Assembly (NCBI GenBank): GCA_016648135.1 | Contig: JADDOH010011247.1 | Span: 1 to 64,000, forward strand | DNA from: Agrypnia vestita | Taxonomy: Eukaryota > Arthropoda > Insecta > Trichoptera > Phryganeidae | DNA: 64,000 bases | Reading direction: 5' to 3' | Part shown: one piece after another, positions 53,340 to 63,464 of the stretch | How positions within the stretch are numbered: the first letter of the stretch is position 1 | Layout of the letters: every line of letters starts with the position of its first letter | The notes under the pieces: model-generated | Told to the model about the DNA's origin: nothing | The model's database searches: none | The model's input: the letters and a program-made list of their open reading frames with translations, nothing else | Translations under genes and position numbers: made by a program

Positions 53340-53640
53340 TGACATTATAATTATAATTTATAAAATTAAACTTTGTTTACAACACTTTTATATTATTGAA
53401 AAAATTCAACATGTTTCGAAGCCAATGGCTTCTTCGTCAGGATAACAAAAATAAAATTTAAAAATCGAAGTATAGATAATCAAAATATTAAAAAGTTATA
53501 TATACTTCGATTTTTAAATTTTATTTTTGTTATCCTGACGAAGAAGCCATTGGCTTCGAAACATGTTGAATTTTTTCAATAATAAAAAAAGTGTTGTAAA
53601 CAAAGTTTAATTATATGAATTATAAAAATAAAACGCATTC
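53340..53640. mobile_element. Palindromic element with two identical opposed hammerhead motifs
   Basis: The arms of about 140 bases are inverted and nearly identical. Each arm carries CTGACGA (fits CUGANGA), one extra A, stem II GAAGCC/GGCTTC around ATT, GAA, ACATGT and T. The plus motif is at about 53530-53570 and the minus motif at about 53408-53446. The outer ends (TTTATAAAATTAAACTTTGT and mirror) are shared with 13485 and 63170. Stem I pairs only two to three bases, so activity is uncertain. Confidence 0.75.
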
Positions 53641-53644
53641 TATA

Positions 53645-54590
53645 AAACCACCACTTATGGGAGTTTCAACATCGGAGTCAATGGTTCTATGATATAACTT
53701 AAAAAAGTATATGCATTAACGAAAACCAAAAATACACACATGGTAGTTGAATTACTAATTCAAAACTAATGTGAAAATAAATTTAAAAGGTAACCACTTG
53801 CAAAAAATTTTTTTGTTTTGTAATATTTAATTTTCTATTATCTTTTTCTTATTTATTAACTATCTAACAGTAATCTAGTGGTATATTGTAATCCAATAGG
53901 TAATTTCTAAGCCCGTTTTAATACTTATCAATAGAATGATTTGTTTCCAAAAGATAATAAGAAAATTCAAAATAGTAATAGATTTTTATACATCTTAGGG
54001 CTCCATAATTGTAATAATAAAAATGGTTGCTATGTATGAAGGGACTATTGACCAGAAAACATGTTGATTATTCAATAAATTGAGATTTTATACAAAGTGT
54101 TTTCATTTTGTTAATTAAAATTTTATTGGTATACCAAGTCACTGGACAAAAACATAAGCTGTTTCTGATTAGTGTGAATTATAATGTTCTTACATGTTCA
54201 TCAAATAAAGACAACTTAAAAAAACTTTAAATACTACATTATTTTAATTTGTTTTAAGCCCTTTCCAGTTTTTGTTGATGAGCTTTATAAAAATAGGAAA
54301 ATTTTTTATTCTTTCTTTCTATATAATTAATATGCCTTAGTATATCATAAATATTTATCATTACTGAAATATTTCTAAATGTGGAGACCTGTAATTGGCC
54401 ATCTATATTGTATCAATGTTTTCTATGCTTTTTTTGTGCTGTTGGTCTTCCATAAACATTAAATAAATAAATAAATAAATAAACTCTTCGAATTGAAGAA
54501 GAAGATATGGTTAATATAAATTTTATATCGCGCCTATTTACAGTTTTGATATTCAGGTTCTATTGGTTTGGTAGACCTCTGTATACTGCA
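53645..54590. other. Mostly unassigned AT-rich stretch
   Basis: About 54030-54075 is a decayed hammerhead-like end (AGAAAACATGTTGATTATTC). An (AAAT)n tail lies at 54461-54481 after TGTTGGTCTTCCATAAACAT and may close a retroelement. Confidence 0.4.
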
Positions 54591-54599
54591 CGGCCAGGG

Positions 54600-54950
54600 A
54601 AGGTTAAGCTTTAACGACAATTCAGATCATGCCGGACTGCAAAAGTCGGAAAAAAGACGGAAAGTCGATCCGGTTTTGTTTAGTTTTAATCAAGAGCGCC
54701 ATCCACCTCGACACACGGCGGCGCAATAAGTGTCGCGGCTAATCCCGCCACCGAGGCGGTTCCGCTCCGGAGTCTGCGGGCGTCCCACTCGTAAATCTGC
54801 CACTCGGCGCGGCTTTACGTGCCGACACTCGACACAAGTGGCAGCCGTCAAAGGGAACCGCCGCTTCTTTAACAATTCACATCCGATCCCGCGGCGGCGT
54901 CTGCACTTCGACGAGTGGCGCCCGATCGGGCGCGCCGAAATGCTTGGAAT
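54600..54950. promoter_or_regulatory. GC-rich island, repeat-poor
   Basis: The stretch has many CG dinucleotides (for example GGCGCGGCTTTACGTGCCGA) and stays open on both strands over 54690-55041. No protein is recognised. Such islands among transposons are candidate conserved host elements; this is inference from composition only. Confidence 0.35.
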
Positions 54951-54978
54951 ATGTCAAATTCAAATAGTTATTATTGCA

Positions 54979-55660
54979 CTAGCTGCAACCCGTCAAAAAC
55001 GACGGAACATTGGTTCGTGTCATTGCATAGCCCTGGTATAAATTTCGTACTGTGATGGCAAATGATTAAAGATGCAGTTTTTGTCATTTTTCTAGTTTCT
55101 TCAAAAAAATGTTCCAAATAGTATAATCTATGATGTGGCAAAAGGATGAAGCTGTAACTCAAACATTCGCCGAGTTTCAAAAAGTCACTACATACGTCCC
55201 TCGATATTGGTTCAATCTAGTACGCATAGTTCGTGCTATTGCCAAATTCACGAAGTTAGTGGTAGAATTAAAAACAGTAGATATCAAATAGTGGAAAAAA
55301 AGAGTTCATTGTTTTATTTCATGATTTGTTCACAGTAGACATCTTTTCCTTCAAGTCGTTGTAATCCTAAAACCATTCACCTTATTTATGTACGACGTTT
55401 AACATGAATGAATGGAGAAGCCGTTGAATGGGCCAAGATCGGATATATTTTGTTTGAAGCAAATAAAACCTCAACAAGTCTATCTCTGACTATAAAACAG
55501 GCAGTTTTTCACACAGTCACAGGTCTGTACGTATAAACGTTACTGCAGGCACACTTATCCCAAATACAGTGGGATATTACCGATTACTGGCCCGGACAAT
55601 CATCTCCCCCATCTCCGGCCATTTAATTTGAACGAACAGACAGTCAGACAGACAACGAAA
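54979..55660 (-). mobile_element. Helitron-like family A, longest copy
   Basis: CTAG at 54979-54982 with the hairpin CCGTCA...CGACGG (CCCGTCAAAAACGACGG) forms the 3' end on the minus strand. The far part contains GGCCCGGACAATCATCTCCC, CATCTCCGGCCATTTAATTT and CAGACAGACAACGAAATTAT, as in other copies. About 680 bases, no coding capacity. Confidence 0.6.
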
Positions 55661-55711
55661 TTATTACGTCTGATACTTATAACATTTGAAATGATAACCT
55701 TGTGTTTAAAC

Positions 55712-56195
55712 TAGAGATGTATCGATACATAATTCTGCCGACACGTTACCGATACCGATTGTGGTACTAAATAATCGGCGATTCCGACACCGATAACCGA
55801 TGAAGTCGCCACATTCACATTTTTCCCCGACTGTCAAAGATTTTTCAGGTGATTGTGTCCCTTCTCTATTATGTACAAAACTGGCGATACTATTTTTATA
55901 TTTTTTATTGATAAGAAAACATTTGTATTCGTAAACATAAGTATTCAAATTAAATTTTTATCAGAAACCCAACTTAGAAAAGAGAAATAAGAGTGTCAAA
56001 CCAAAATTAATAGTATTTATTCCTTCATCATTGTCATTAAACAAAATATTAAAAAATATCAATAATTAAAGTTCATTTTTGAAAAATTTTTGTTAAGAAA
56101 GCAAAGTTTATTAAAAATTTTATATTTGATATCGGTTGATAAATAATCGGCGATCTCGATATATCGGCATCGGCATCGGTGTCGTTACACCCCTA
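55712..56195. mobile_element. hAT-like MITE, 484 bp, with 8-bp target duplication
   Basis: The ends TAGAGATGTATCGATACAT and the mirror TAGGGGTGTAACGACACCG are terminal inverted repeats. GTTTAAAC (55704-55711) and ATTTAAAC (56196-56203) match at seven of eight bases. Subterminal ATCGG/CCGAT motifs (AATAATCGGCGAT) recur near both ends and could be transposase-binding sites. No coding capacity. Confidence 0.75.
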
Positions 56196-56209
56196 ATTTA
56201 AACATTACC

Positions 56210-56590
56210 ATAAAAGGGCGGCGGGATAAGATGGATTAGAAACACAAATGTACTTATTTTTTTTAATAAACTACAGGAAGTTGGTTCAGGATTCCTTTTC
56301 CCTACTTCAGTTACTTGCGCGTGAAATTTCCCCTCTCTACTCGCGATTGTAAAAATAAAGCTTTTTACATATAGTATAATATATATTTAATATTAAGTCC
56401 TCCAGTTATGTCAATCTTATTTTTAACACACTGTTTGGGAGATAATGTAACTGCATGATGGGACAGGAGGCAAGCACTTACCTTATTCTTCCTTCGAGAT
56501 CGCTGGTTCCCTTCTCCTGTCGCTTTATCATCCCAGACAACAAGCGGCGAGGTGTTTCTTCCGTAGTTTTATGATAACACTCGCATGGTT
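56210..56590. other. Unassigned stretch
   Basis: No feature recognised. Confidence 0.3.
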
Positions 56591-56626
56591 AGTTTAATCT
56601 TTTGTTTAAAATTAGCGGTATTTCAG

Positions 56627-56713
56627 CGGTAGGCGTTGATTTGCGGTCGCGTTTGACAGCTGTTTTTGCGTTGGCGGCATTTTTCGTACTGAGCGGCCCT
56701 GTGCTTGCTGAAG
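56627..56713 (+). CDS. Candidate host exon encoding a signal-peptide-like segment
   Basis: An open frame reads VDLRSRLTAVFALAAFFVLS then GPVLAE and stops at a good splice donor, GAAG/GTACGTAAG at 56713/56714. The residues form a basic patch, a hydrophobic core and a small-residue end, as in a signal peptide. There is no in-frame ATG upstream before a stop; ATTTCAG at 56620-56626 could be an acceptor, so an earlier exon would supply the start. It could be chance. No downstream exon was recognised. Confidence 0.25.
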
Positions 56714-56879
56714 GTACGTAAGATGAGAGGGGAGCGGGGATACATTTAACCGGGTTTATAAATATGCGTTATCGCTGGCGCTAACACACAGTATTGGCCA
56801 TCCATCTTTTCCATACTAATTTATAGCAGTGACCGTGGAAGATCGCCAGCATTAAGGAGAACTCTTTCACGTTCTGAAC

Positions 56880-57100
56880 ATCCATTGAGCGCTCCTGCCT
56901 ATATATTCAGTATTATGTTTTTATATCTAGAAGACGTTACTGGAGAGATTATGTGGAGAGAGCTTGTTCAGAGACAAGCTGCCGTCAGGTACCAGACTCC
57001 GAAGACCGCACAAAAGATGGAGAGATAGCTGGACATCTGTATTCCAGGAACAGGCTACGTACAATGACATAGTTCTAGATGAAGCAGAAGAAGAAGAGGT
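56880..57100 (+). pseudogene. Possible LINE remnant
   Basis: Fragments such as RRYWRDYVE and GTRLRRPHKRWRDSW recall the post-reverse-transcriptase region of LINEs. The match is short and in two frames. Confidence 0.3.
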
Positions 57101-57109
57101 TTGTAGGTA

Positions 57110-58630
57110 GTTTGGCAGATGGTTGTATTGTATTATAAATCACATCATTTTCACCAGTGTAGCGGATATGATTTGATGTAATGCGTGTATTCGCGAAAGA
57201 ATCAGTGTGATTTGTGCACCTCTGCCGAAATGCACAATCAGTTTGATGCGTATTGAGTGAACGCGGAAGGCGTGTGAATGAATGTGTTTTGCGTGAAGGT
57301 GTGTAACAAGGCTGAGCGGGATGTGATACAGGATGATTGGAAAGAAGTACTCACAATTAACACGTTGGTTTATTGAAGACACAAAACTTTACATGTTGGA
57401 AAATGCGTTATACAACAATATACGGAGAGCGAGTTTGAGCATGGTATCGCGGGCGCCGGTCAGTGAGAGAATGGCGCAGTACCGGCGGGCTACCCGTCAG
57501 TACGTTGCCGGCTCCGCGGGCTTCTCATTGGACGGTTTCCCTCGAGTTGGTCCATTTGGCACGCTCGAGGGACTACAGTCCAGGCAGGTCTGGCTCACCA
57601 CAGGTTAATTAAATACAGCACTTCATACGTCAGGTTTAATTTCAACTATTGCATAGTGATGATATTTAATCTGATTACATAATAACCTTTATTTTAGATG
57701 TATCGATAATTGGTAACAAATACGACGGGCAACCGTTTAAACAACTGTACTTTGTGTGTAACCGGTAATAATAACATTTTGACCATTACTTCTGGAAACA
57801 CAGTAACTACAGAAAAAATGTTGACCCAACTTGGGGGAGGATTATCTTGAGGATCTCATCCTTTCGATATCATCCTATATATCACAAACATTACACACAA
57901 CCCACACCTCTATAATTCCTACCTAATTATTTAAATAAATATTTCATCGTTTTGATAATACGCCGGACAAATTGGTCCAAAAAAGATAAGTACATAAAGT
58001 ATATCAAAAAAGGTATTTATATCTTCAGATAGATCTTGATTGCATACACAGGTTTTCTCTCGTTTGTATTACCCTTTAAAATAAATTCATTATCTTTGTT
58101 GATCCAATATGGTATTGTTAGCATACTGAACCATTTTATTTATCCACTCAAATCTTTGGTAACGTAAATATGAAATATCTAGGCGTTTTGTATCCGAGGG
58201 CGACTGCAAAAACAATATACATTATCTGAAATTAAAACCGTCCCGTGGCAGGCTTCGCCCAGTGGAACGGGGCAATCCAAACAACAATTATAATAACAAG
58301 AATTTCATTGAGTTAGTAAATAATATTGTTTTAGAACTGCGGCCCTCTGTCGCCAGAGGGTGGCAACACTTCAGTGAGGAATTATAACGACAGGACTTCA
58401 TTTCAAGATTTGAATGGCTTTGTTTGTCAACAGCACTTTTTTTATGAAAAAAATACACAAATAAAAATCGGACTGATTTGCGTTTTGAAACTAGGTAATT
58501 TGCGGTTTTAAAACAAGTAAAAAGAAAAACTACGAAACTACAGAAGAAAGCACCAAATAAAGTGTTGAACGTAAATATTGACGGTGGGGTTATTGAAAAC
58601 ATGGATGAAGTTGTGTATATGAAAAACGTG
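57110..58630. other. Unassigned; two open frames without recognised domains
   Basis: A plus frame at 57333-57608 (91 codons, with SERMAQYRRATRQYVAGSAG) covers a GC-moderate patch. At about 58490-58640 another plus frame reads KAPNKVLNVNIDGGVIENMD. Neither is recognised. A direct GCCCTCTGTCGCCAGAGGGT palindrome lies at about 58342. Confidence 0.3.
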
Positions 58631-58639
58631 CCTTTCATA

Positions 58640-58768
58640 CAATAACCCAGGGCTTACAACCTGTGTGAGCTGGCGTAAGTGGTCACTCTACACAATGCAA
58701 CGTTCACCAATTCCATCGTAAGAACATACACAAATCAAATTTTTGAAAGTTATATATAATTTATTCTG
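58640..58768 (+). mobile_element. GTCTC-family MITE fragment
   Basis: It contains GGCTTACAACCTGTGTGAGC, GGTCACTCTACACAATGCAA and ends TTTTGAAAGTTATATATAAT. The GTCTC terminus is missing on the left. Confidence 0.5.
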
Positions 58769-59009
58769 GTTTATGTCTTCTGGGGTATTACGCCGTGTTT
58801 TTACGACCTTACGACCAAGTTTTTGACGGGGTTCTGCAAGCCAATACTCACAAAGACACATCAGCCCTAATTATGGACCCTGCAACGGAATACGAAACGT
58901 CGGTCAGAAAGAAAGGCGTAAAAACACGGCGTAATACCCCAAAAGACACCAACCAGAAGATTCTGAGTGGCCGATTCTTAAATATTATATGATCCAAATT
59001 GGAACTATG

Positions 59010-59720
59010 CATATAAAGGGTGGCCCATCGGGTATGTTGGGTTTAAACATCCCATAATTCTTTTACATTATATTTGGTAACCCTAATGTTTAACACTTGT
59101 CATCTGCTGTCATTGAAATCATGAATGGATTGCTGTACGAACAACATTTTTTATTGTTATAACACTACAAATTTGTCGAAAAATTTGCTGTTCGAAAAGT
59201 TCGTAGGATTCTTGGTATTCATATTTCAATTAATGAGTCCACCATTCAAATATTAATTAAAAAATTGAGGAAATTGGTTCGACCGAAAAGATTGCAGTCG
59301 TCAGTGAAAGTATCGATGAGTATCCAGGAACATCGACAGGTTGTCGTCCTCAACAACTGAACATTAGCGGAACCAGTTTGCAAAGAATTTTCACTAAAAA
59401 TCTCCACCTCCATCCTTATGCGACTAAACGCGATGCGATTTTTTTCCTCTGAGGTTTTGTAAACTACAATGCCAATGGCTATGCTAGCAAACCACAAACA
59501 ATTTTCAAACTTAGAACAGTATTTCAACGTATTATTGCTGAAATTGAGCGAACTGCCTTACAAACGATCTTCAACAATTTCAAAAAATACCGTGCAGAAG
59601 AAACTAAACGCATAAGTGGAAGACGTTGCTCCAGTGTGAACCAGCCCAGAAGTTCGCGGACGAGAAGGAATTACAAAGTGTTGAGTAAATCTGTGCATTT
59701 TCCTCTTGCTCATTCATTCT
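59010..59720 (+). pseudogene. Decayed Tc1/mariner-superfamily transposase
   Basis: Several frames give NGLLYEQHFLLL, KFAVRKVRRILGIHISINES, then GTSLQRIFTKNLHLHPY and farther QRIIAEIERTALQTIFNNFK. The T-S-L-Q-R-I-x-T-K-x-L-H-L-x-P-Y phrase is a hallmark of an insect transposase family of this superfamily, between the helix-turn-helix and catalytic domains. The catalytic core is largely lost. GGGTGGCCCATCGGGTATG at about 59018 may be the left terminal repeat. At least three frameshifts. Confidence 0.65.
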
Positions 59721-59819
59721 TGTATCCCTTTTTGTGTTCCGCCATCGCCACGTGCCGTGCACATGAACGTACAGTTTGAATGATAAAATAAATTGTAAAT
59801 AATATTTTACAAATTATTT

Positions 59820-60060
59820 TATTCCCTTTGTTTTAACTCGTAGCGTCTGCTTGCTCGCTTGTCTGACAAAAACTTTGGAACGATTTTTAACCCCTTTTCC
59901 GCGATTGAATCGAGCTGAAACTTTGCAGGAAGAATCGTGGCGATGATAAAAATGATCTACCAAATTTTCGTTAAATAAAATAATTATTATAGTTTAATTT
60001 TGGATTTTTCGAAATTTTAATGGTTTTTTCAAATTGAATAAATGAGTTATTAGCCTAAAA
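59820..60060 (+). mobile_element. GGGAGT-family element, truncated copy 4
   Basis: It opens ATTCCCTTTGTTTTAACTCG and TAGCGTCTGCTTGCTCGCTT, continues with GATTGAATCGAGCTGAAACT, and stops at about 60060. It lies in opposite orientation to the complete copy at 60537-61095, about 480 bases away. Confidence 0.55.
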
Positions 60061-60179
60061 CCTGATTGACAGCGAAAAGGCGTATTGGAAAAAATTGTTT
60101 TTTATCTGTTAGTTTTTTTATATTACAAAAATGGTGCCCAACCCTCAGAAATGTATTTATATAAAAAAATCAACCTTAA

Positions 60180-60525
60180 AGGAATACACAGTACAAGCGC
60201 TGCTTGAAAAGAGTCGCGAATGAATTATTTCGCAAATTGTCGCCGATTTCCCAAACGACCGATTGTGCTGATTTTAATTTCGCCTCAATTTGTACTTCAT
60301 TAATTATCCGGCTGTGAAATGATTCAGTCGCCCGATAACGACTAGCGGCACGCTCGTAGTCAGACGCCGACGGCGACGCTAAGCGGCACGAACGGCGCTC
60401 TAACGGGAGCGTCCACAATACACCCCTGAATTCTTGAAGATAATATCGGCGGAAGCAGGGCCGGCGCGACCGCGAGGCGAAAATGAGACGGACTGGAAAT
60501 TCTCCTCGAAATGTGCCCAACACTA
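60180..60525. other. GC-moderate island between two GGGAGT-family copies
   Basis: A minus frame of 115 codons (60523-60176) spans it, with an Arg-rich composition (LERRSCRLASPSASDYERAA). I recognise no domain. CGATAACGACTAGCGGCACG is typical of repeat-poor DNA. It may be unique host sequence trapped between the two copies. Confidence 0.3.
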
Positions 60526-60536
60526 TACAACGACTT

Positions 60537-61095
60537 AAAAAACTAACCCATAAAAACCAAGTTTTTATTTTACTCCCTTTCTTTGTAAATTAAGTTTACC
60601 ATCATGTCATTAAATAATTGATTGACTGAAAATGAAACATGTCTAGACAAATATCTATTTCAATAGTCTCTAAAAATATCTCTTTATTATTTGGTTTCTA
60701 CCCAAAAAACCGAAGTGTGGTGTCATCTGTGAACCAATTGTCATAAATTTTCGAAATTCGTAGTGAAGTACCTATTATATCTACCGACGGAGTAATTCAA
60801 ATTTAAAATATTCCGTGACGTTATCGGGCCGCCGGCGCCGTTGGTAGTAATCAAACTTTTGTGATGATTCCATTTTGAAAAAACCATTAAAATTTCTAAA
60901 AATCCAAAATTACAGTATAATTATTATTATTTTTTAACGAAAATTTGAAAGATCTTCTTGATCGATGACACGAGTCTGCTTGCAAAGTTTCAGCTCGATT
61001 GGATCACGGGAAATGTGTTAAAAAACGATCCAAAGTTTTTTCGTCAAGAAAACAAGCAAGCAGACGCCACGAGTTAAAAGAAAGGAAGTAAAAAT
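60537..61095 (-). mobile_element. GGGAGT-family element, copy 5
   Basis: On the minus strand it opens TTTTTACTTCCTTTCTTTTA and ends AAACTTGGTTTTTATGGGTT at 60545. It keeps the same internal order as copies 1 and 2. Confidence 0.6.
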
Positions 61096-61202
61096 CGATT
61101 AAAATTGAAAAATCTATTGTAAGTATTGAAATTTTTTTTTTTTTTATGGTTTCATCTCCTACCGGAGGTCCGCAATCATTCTGGCGATAACAACTTTATG
61201 TA

Positions 61203-61244
61203 ACTGGTGTAAGTGCAACTCCATCGAGTTGCACTTACACCAGT
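61203..61244. repeat. Perfect 19-bp inverted repeat inside the LINE
   Basis: ACTGGTGTAAGTGCAACTC at 61203-61221 is perfectly mirrored at 61226-61244 around CATC. It falls in the LINE coding region between NLRDW and VVIARM. This part of the protein differs from the family pattern, so the palindrome may be a later change. Confidence 0.85.
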
Positions 61245-61330
61245 CCCTCAAGTTAGGTAGCCATGAGACGCGGCGTCTTCGTAGGCTTCTTTTCCTTTTA
61301 TTTTTCCCTGGATGATGAGTTGGTTGAGAC

Positions 61331-62057
61331 CAGTGATTCCCAAACTATGGGCGGATATTAGATGGGTCGCAGTCACAACACCGCGCAACACGTCTCGTCC
61401 GGGTCGTGTCGTGTTTATTTAGATAACGAAGTGCTTCCAGATATCAATGTAGCGTCTGCAATTTTCACTCATTTAACAGAGTTGAAAAATAACTTTGACG
61501 CCAACTTCGAAGAAAAGATGAGAAATGTCCAACAGGATAAACTGGAATTAAATTCCATTTCAAGACAATATACCGACTGAAATGTCAACAAAAGCAAGTG
61601 AAGAGCTTATTGATTTATCAGAAGATACATCGCTGAAAAATACTTTTAATCGCGAGCAATAAGCAAAATTCTGGCTTTCAATTGCTGACCCTTATCCCTG
61701 CTTGTCTGACGAAGCCATGAAAGTCCTCCTCCCCTTCACTACCTCATACTTATGTGAAGTGTAATTTTCTGCCATGGTTTCTATTAAGACTAAATACAGA
61801 AAGAAATTGGACGTATCGAATTCACTGCAATTAAAAGTGACTAAAAAAAGGTAACAAATCCATCCTTTCCATTAAAATATTACATATTAACATTTTTCGT
61901 AATTAAAAATTTCAATTTTATTTGGAGGTTTTTCTTTTTTTCTTAATTGAACAGTCTTTCGTATGGTTACAATATGAATTGGGAAAATGAGAGGTGGGTC
62001 CCGAAAATTTAATTTTATTTTGGTGGGTCCCGGTCCTGTCAACTTTGGGAACCACTG
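61331..62057 (+). mobile_element. Internally deleted hAT element with target duplication
   Basis: The ends CAGTGATTCCCAAACTATGG and the mirror CAGTGGTTCCCAAAGTTGAC are terminal inverted repeats of a widespread hAT group. The flanks GTTGAGAC (61323-61330) and GTTTAGAC (62058-62065) match at seven of eight bases. The element is 727 bases and keeps only the last part of a transposase. It splits the LINE reading frame. Confidence 0.88.
61410..61860 (+). pseudogene. hAT transposase C-terminal fragment
   Basis: The first part (to 61580) reads LPDINVASAIFTHLTELKNN and FDANFEEKMRN. A frameshift near 61555 leads to NIPTEMSTKASEELIDLSED, TSLKNTFNREQ, a TAA, then KFWLSIADPYPCLSDEAMKV, LLPFTTSYLCEV, a TAA, and FSAMVSIKTKYRKKLDV. 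The L-L-P-F-x-T-x-Y-L-C-E...F-S-A-M...K-x-K-Y-R-N-R-L pattern is the dimerisation region of the Charlie-like hAT proteins. The upstream catalytic region is missing. Confidence 0.85.
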
Positions 62058-62356
62058 GTTTAGACTATATATTTGTACTTTCATGATAAGTCCGAGATAC
62101 TCAAGCTATCTTATCTTGATAGTCCGCAACACTTCTTGGTCTTTTTCCATACGCCGGAGGACTTAAACATGTGTCATTGTATCCGCCCAGGAAACTTTCA
62201 ATATGCGTCTACGGAGCCACATCTCAAAAGTCACAATTCTGAGGATTGGTTCTAAGTTTAGTGTCCACGCCTCCACCCCATACAGAAGAATGGCAAAAAT
62301 ATGACACCGAACCATACGTATTCTAAGTTGCAGGCTTAGGTCACGGTTAAAAAATA

Positions 62357-62752
62357 AGGATCCTAAACAAAAAAATTGGAAAAACCGTTTTTGTTATTGG
62401 GAAAAAAAAAACAGTTTTTGAGTTTTTGCTTTCGGTTTTATGCATAGAAAAAAAGAATTGTTTTATGCATAGAAAAAAAATATTTAGCTAGCTGGTGGAG
62501 TGACCTGTCGCGCCAGTGGATTATGGCATTAAAGGCTACCATACACACTCCAGTCATCTCCAGTACATCGTAAGGCGGCCATACACGCTTCGGTATATCG
62601 TAGAGGCAGTCATCGCAAGTGATGGGTCCGCTCTGTACTAACTACTACAATTTAGTACTACATTACATTGAAGTGTACACTTCACACCTTTTGAAGTGTA
62701 GTGCACACTACAAACTACACACACTTCGCAATTCTTGCCATCTCTATTCGAG
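62357..62752. mobile_element. Unclassified insertion within the LINE
   Basis: It interrupts the LINE between AVWENENWDLSQ and FFNRDLSLQ. It has poly(A) stretches, a duplicated TTTTATGCATAGAAAAAAA (about 62437 and 62461) and a palindrome GAAGTGTACACTTC at 62672-62685 with related GAAGTGTAGTGCACACT. No terminal repeats could be fixed. Part of it may be LINE sequence that has decayed. Confidence 0.4.
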
Positions 62753-63059
62753 GTTTTACTTATTGAGATAGATCCCAGTTCTCGTTTTCCCATACAGCAA
62801 AGTATTTGTGTTGCGTGACTCTTTCCATATTATATTTGCCGATGGAAATGATATTTTTGGCACTATTCAAAATTTTATTTTGCGAGTGCTCATGTTCAGG
62901 CAATATTTATTATTTGATTCATACACGTTTTTAACTAATTTTTGAAGGTCATTGGCATTGTCTGCAAATAGCACTGTATCATCTGCAAATCTAATATTAT
63001 ATCGTGGTTTTCTATTCACCAATCCCCCAGAGCAGCATTATCTATTGAAATATAAGAAA

Positions 63060-63135
63060 CATATATTGTTAAAAATACGTTTTATTTATTTTTTATTTTT
63101 TTTTTAATTTTTTTTTTTTTTTTTTTTTTTTCTTC
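63060..63135. repeat. T-rich tract
   Basis: Nearly pure T with few A interruptions from about 63080 to 63132. Confidence 0.8.
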
Positions 63136-63169
63136 AAATGTAGTAAATTTATTTTGTGGTAACATAATT

Positions 63170-63460
63170 ATAATTAATATAATTAACTTTGTTTAAACCA
63201 CTTATTTATTGAAAATAATAAGTAGTTTAATAAAATAATCAGGTCCTTTTTGCAAATAGTTATCTTTTAAATTTATTTTCATATTAATTAGGTACTTTAT
63301 ATTATTATTTTCCATATATAACTTTTGATCTATACTTCGATTTTTAAATATTATTTTTGTTTTCCTGATGAAGAAGCCATTGGCTTTGAAACATGTTGAT
63401 TTTTTTCAATAAATAAGTGGTTTAAACAAAGTTAATTTATATTAATTATACGTTTTATTG
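63170..63460. mobile_element. Palindromic element with one intact hammerhead motif
   Basis: Outer arms (AATATAATTAACTTTGTTTA at the left and the mirror TAAACAAAGTTAATTTATAT at the right) match 53340-53640. Only the right arm carries the motif: CTGATGA at 63365-63371, an extra A, stem II GAAGCC/GGCTTT around ATT, GAA at 63388-63390, ACATGT and T. The left arm reaches only to about TTTATTGAAAA before different sequence. Stem I pairs about two bases. Confidence 0.65.
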
Positions 63461-63464
63461 ATCA

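Larger units (their letters stand above)
61145..63040 (-). pseudogene. 5'-truncated LINE with RT motif, carrying two insertions
   Basis: Read on the minus strand from 63040: RYNIRFADDTVLFADNANDL, with the FADD catalytic box of reverse transcriptase, then KYCLNMSTRKIKF and MERVTQHKYFAVW (to about 62755). After an unrelated insertion it resumes with FFNRDLSLQLRIRMVRC, ILLYGVEAWTLN, RRRILKVSWADTMTHV and TIKIR (62355-62066). A hAT element intervenes; then QLIIQGKI, RRRRVSWLPNLRDW and VVIARMIADLR (61322-61150). A few stops are present. Order and motifs fit an L2/CR1- or RTE-like ORF2. Confidence 0.8.

Noticed and set aside
57333..57608. Retroviral-like leader or gag start
   Set aside because: No primer binding site, no LTR pair and no gag motif can be seen; the frame may be chance.
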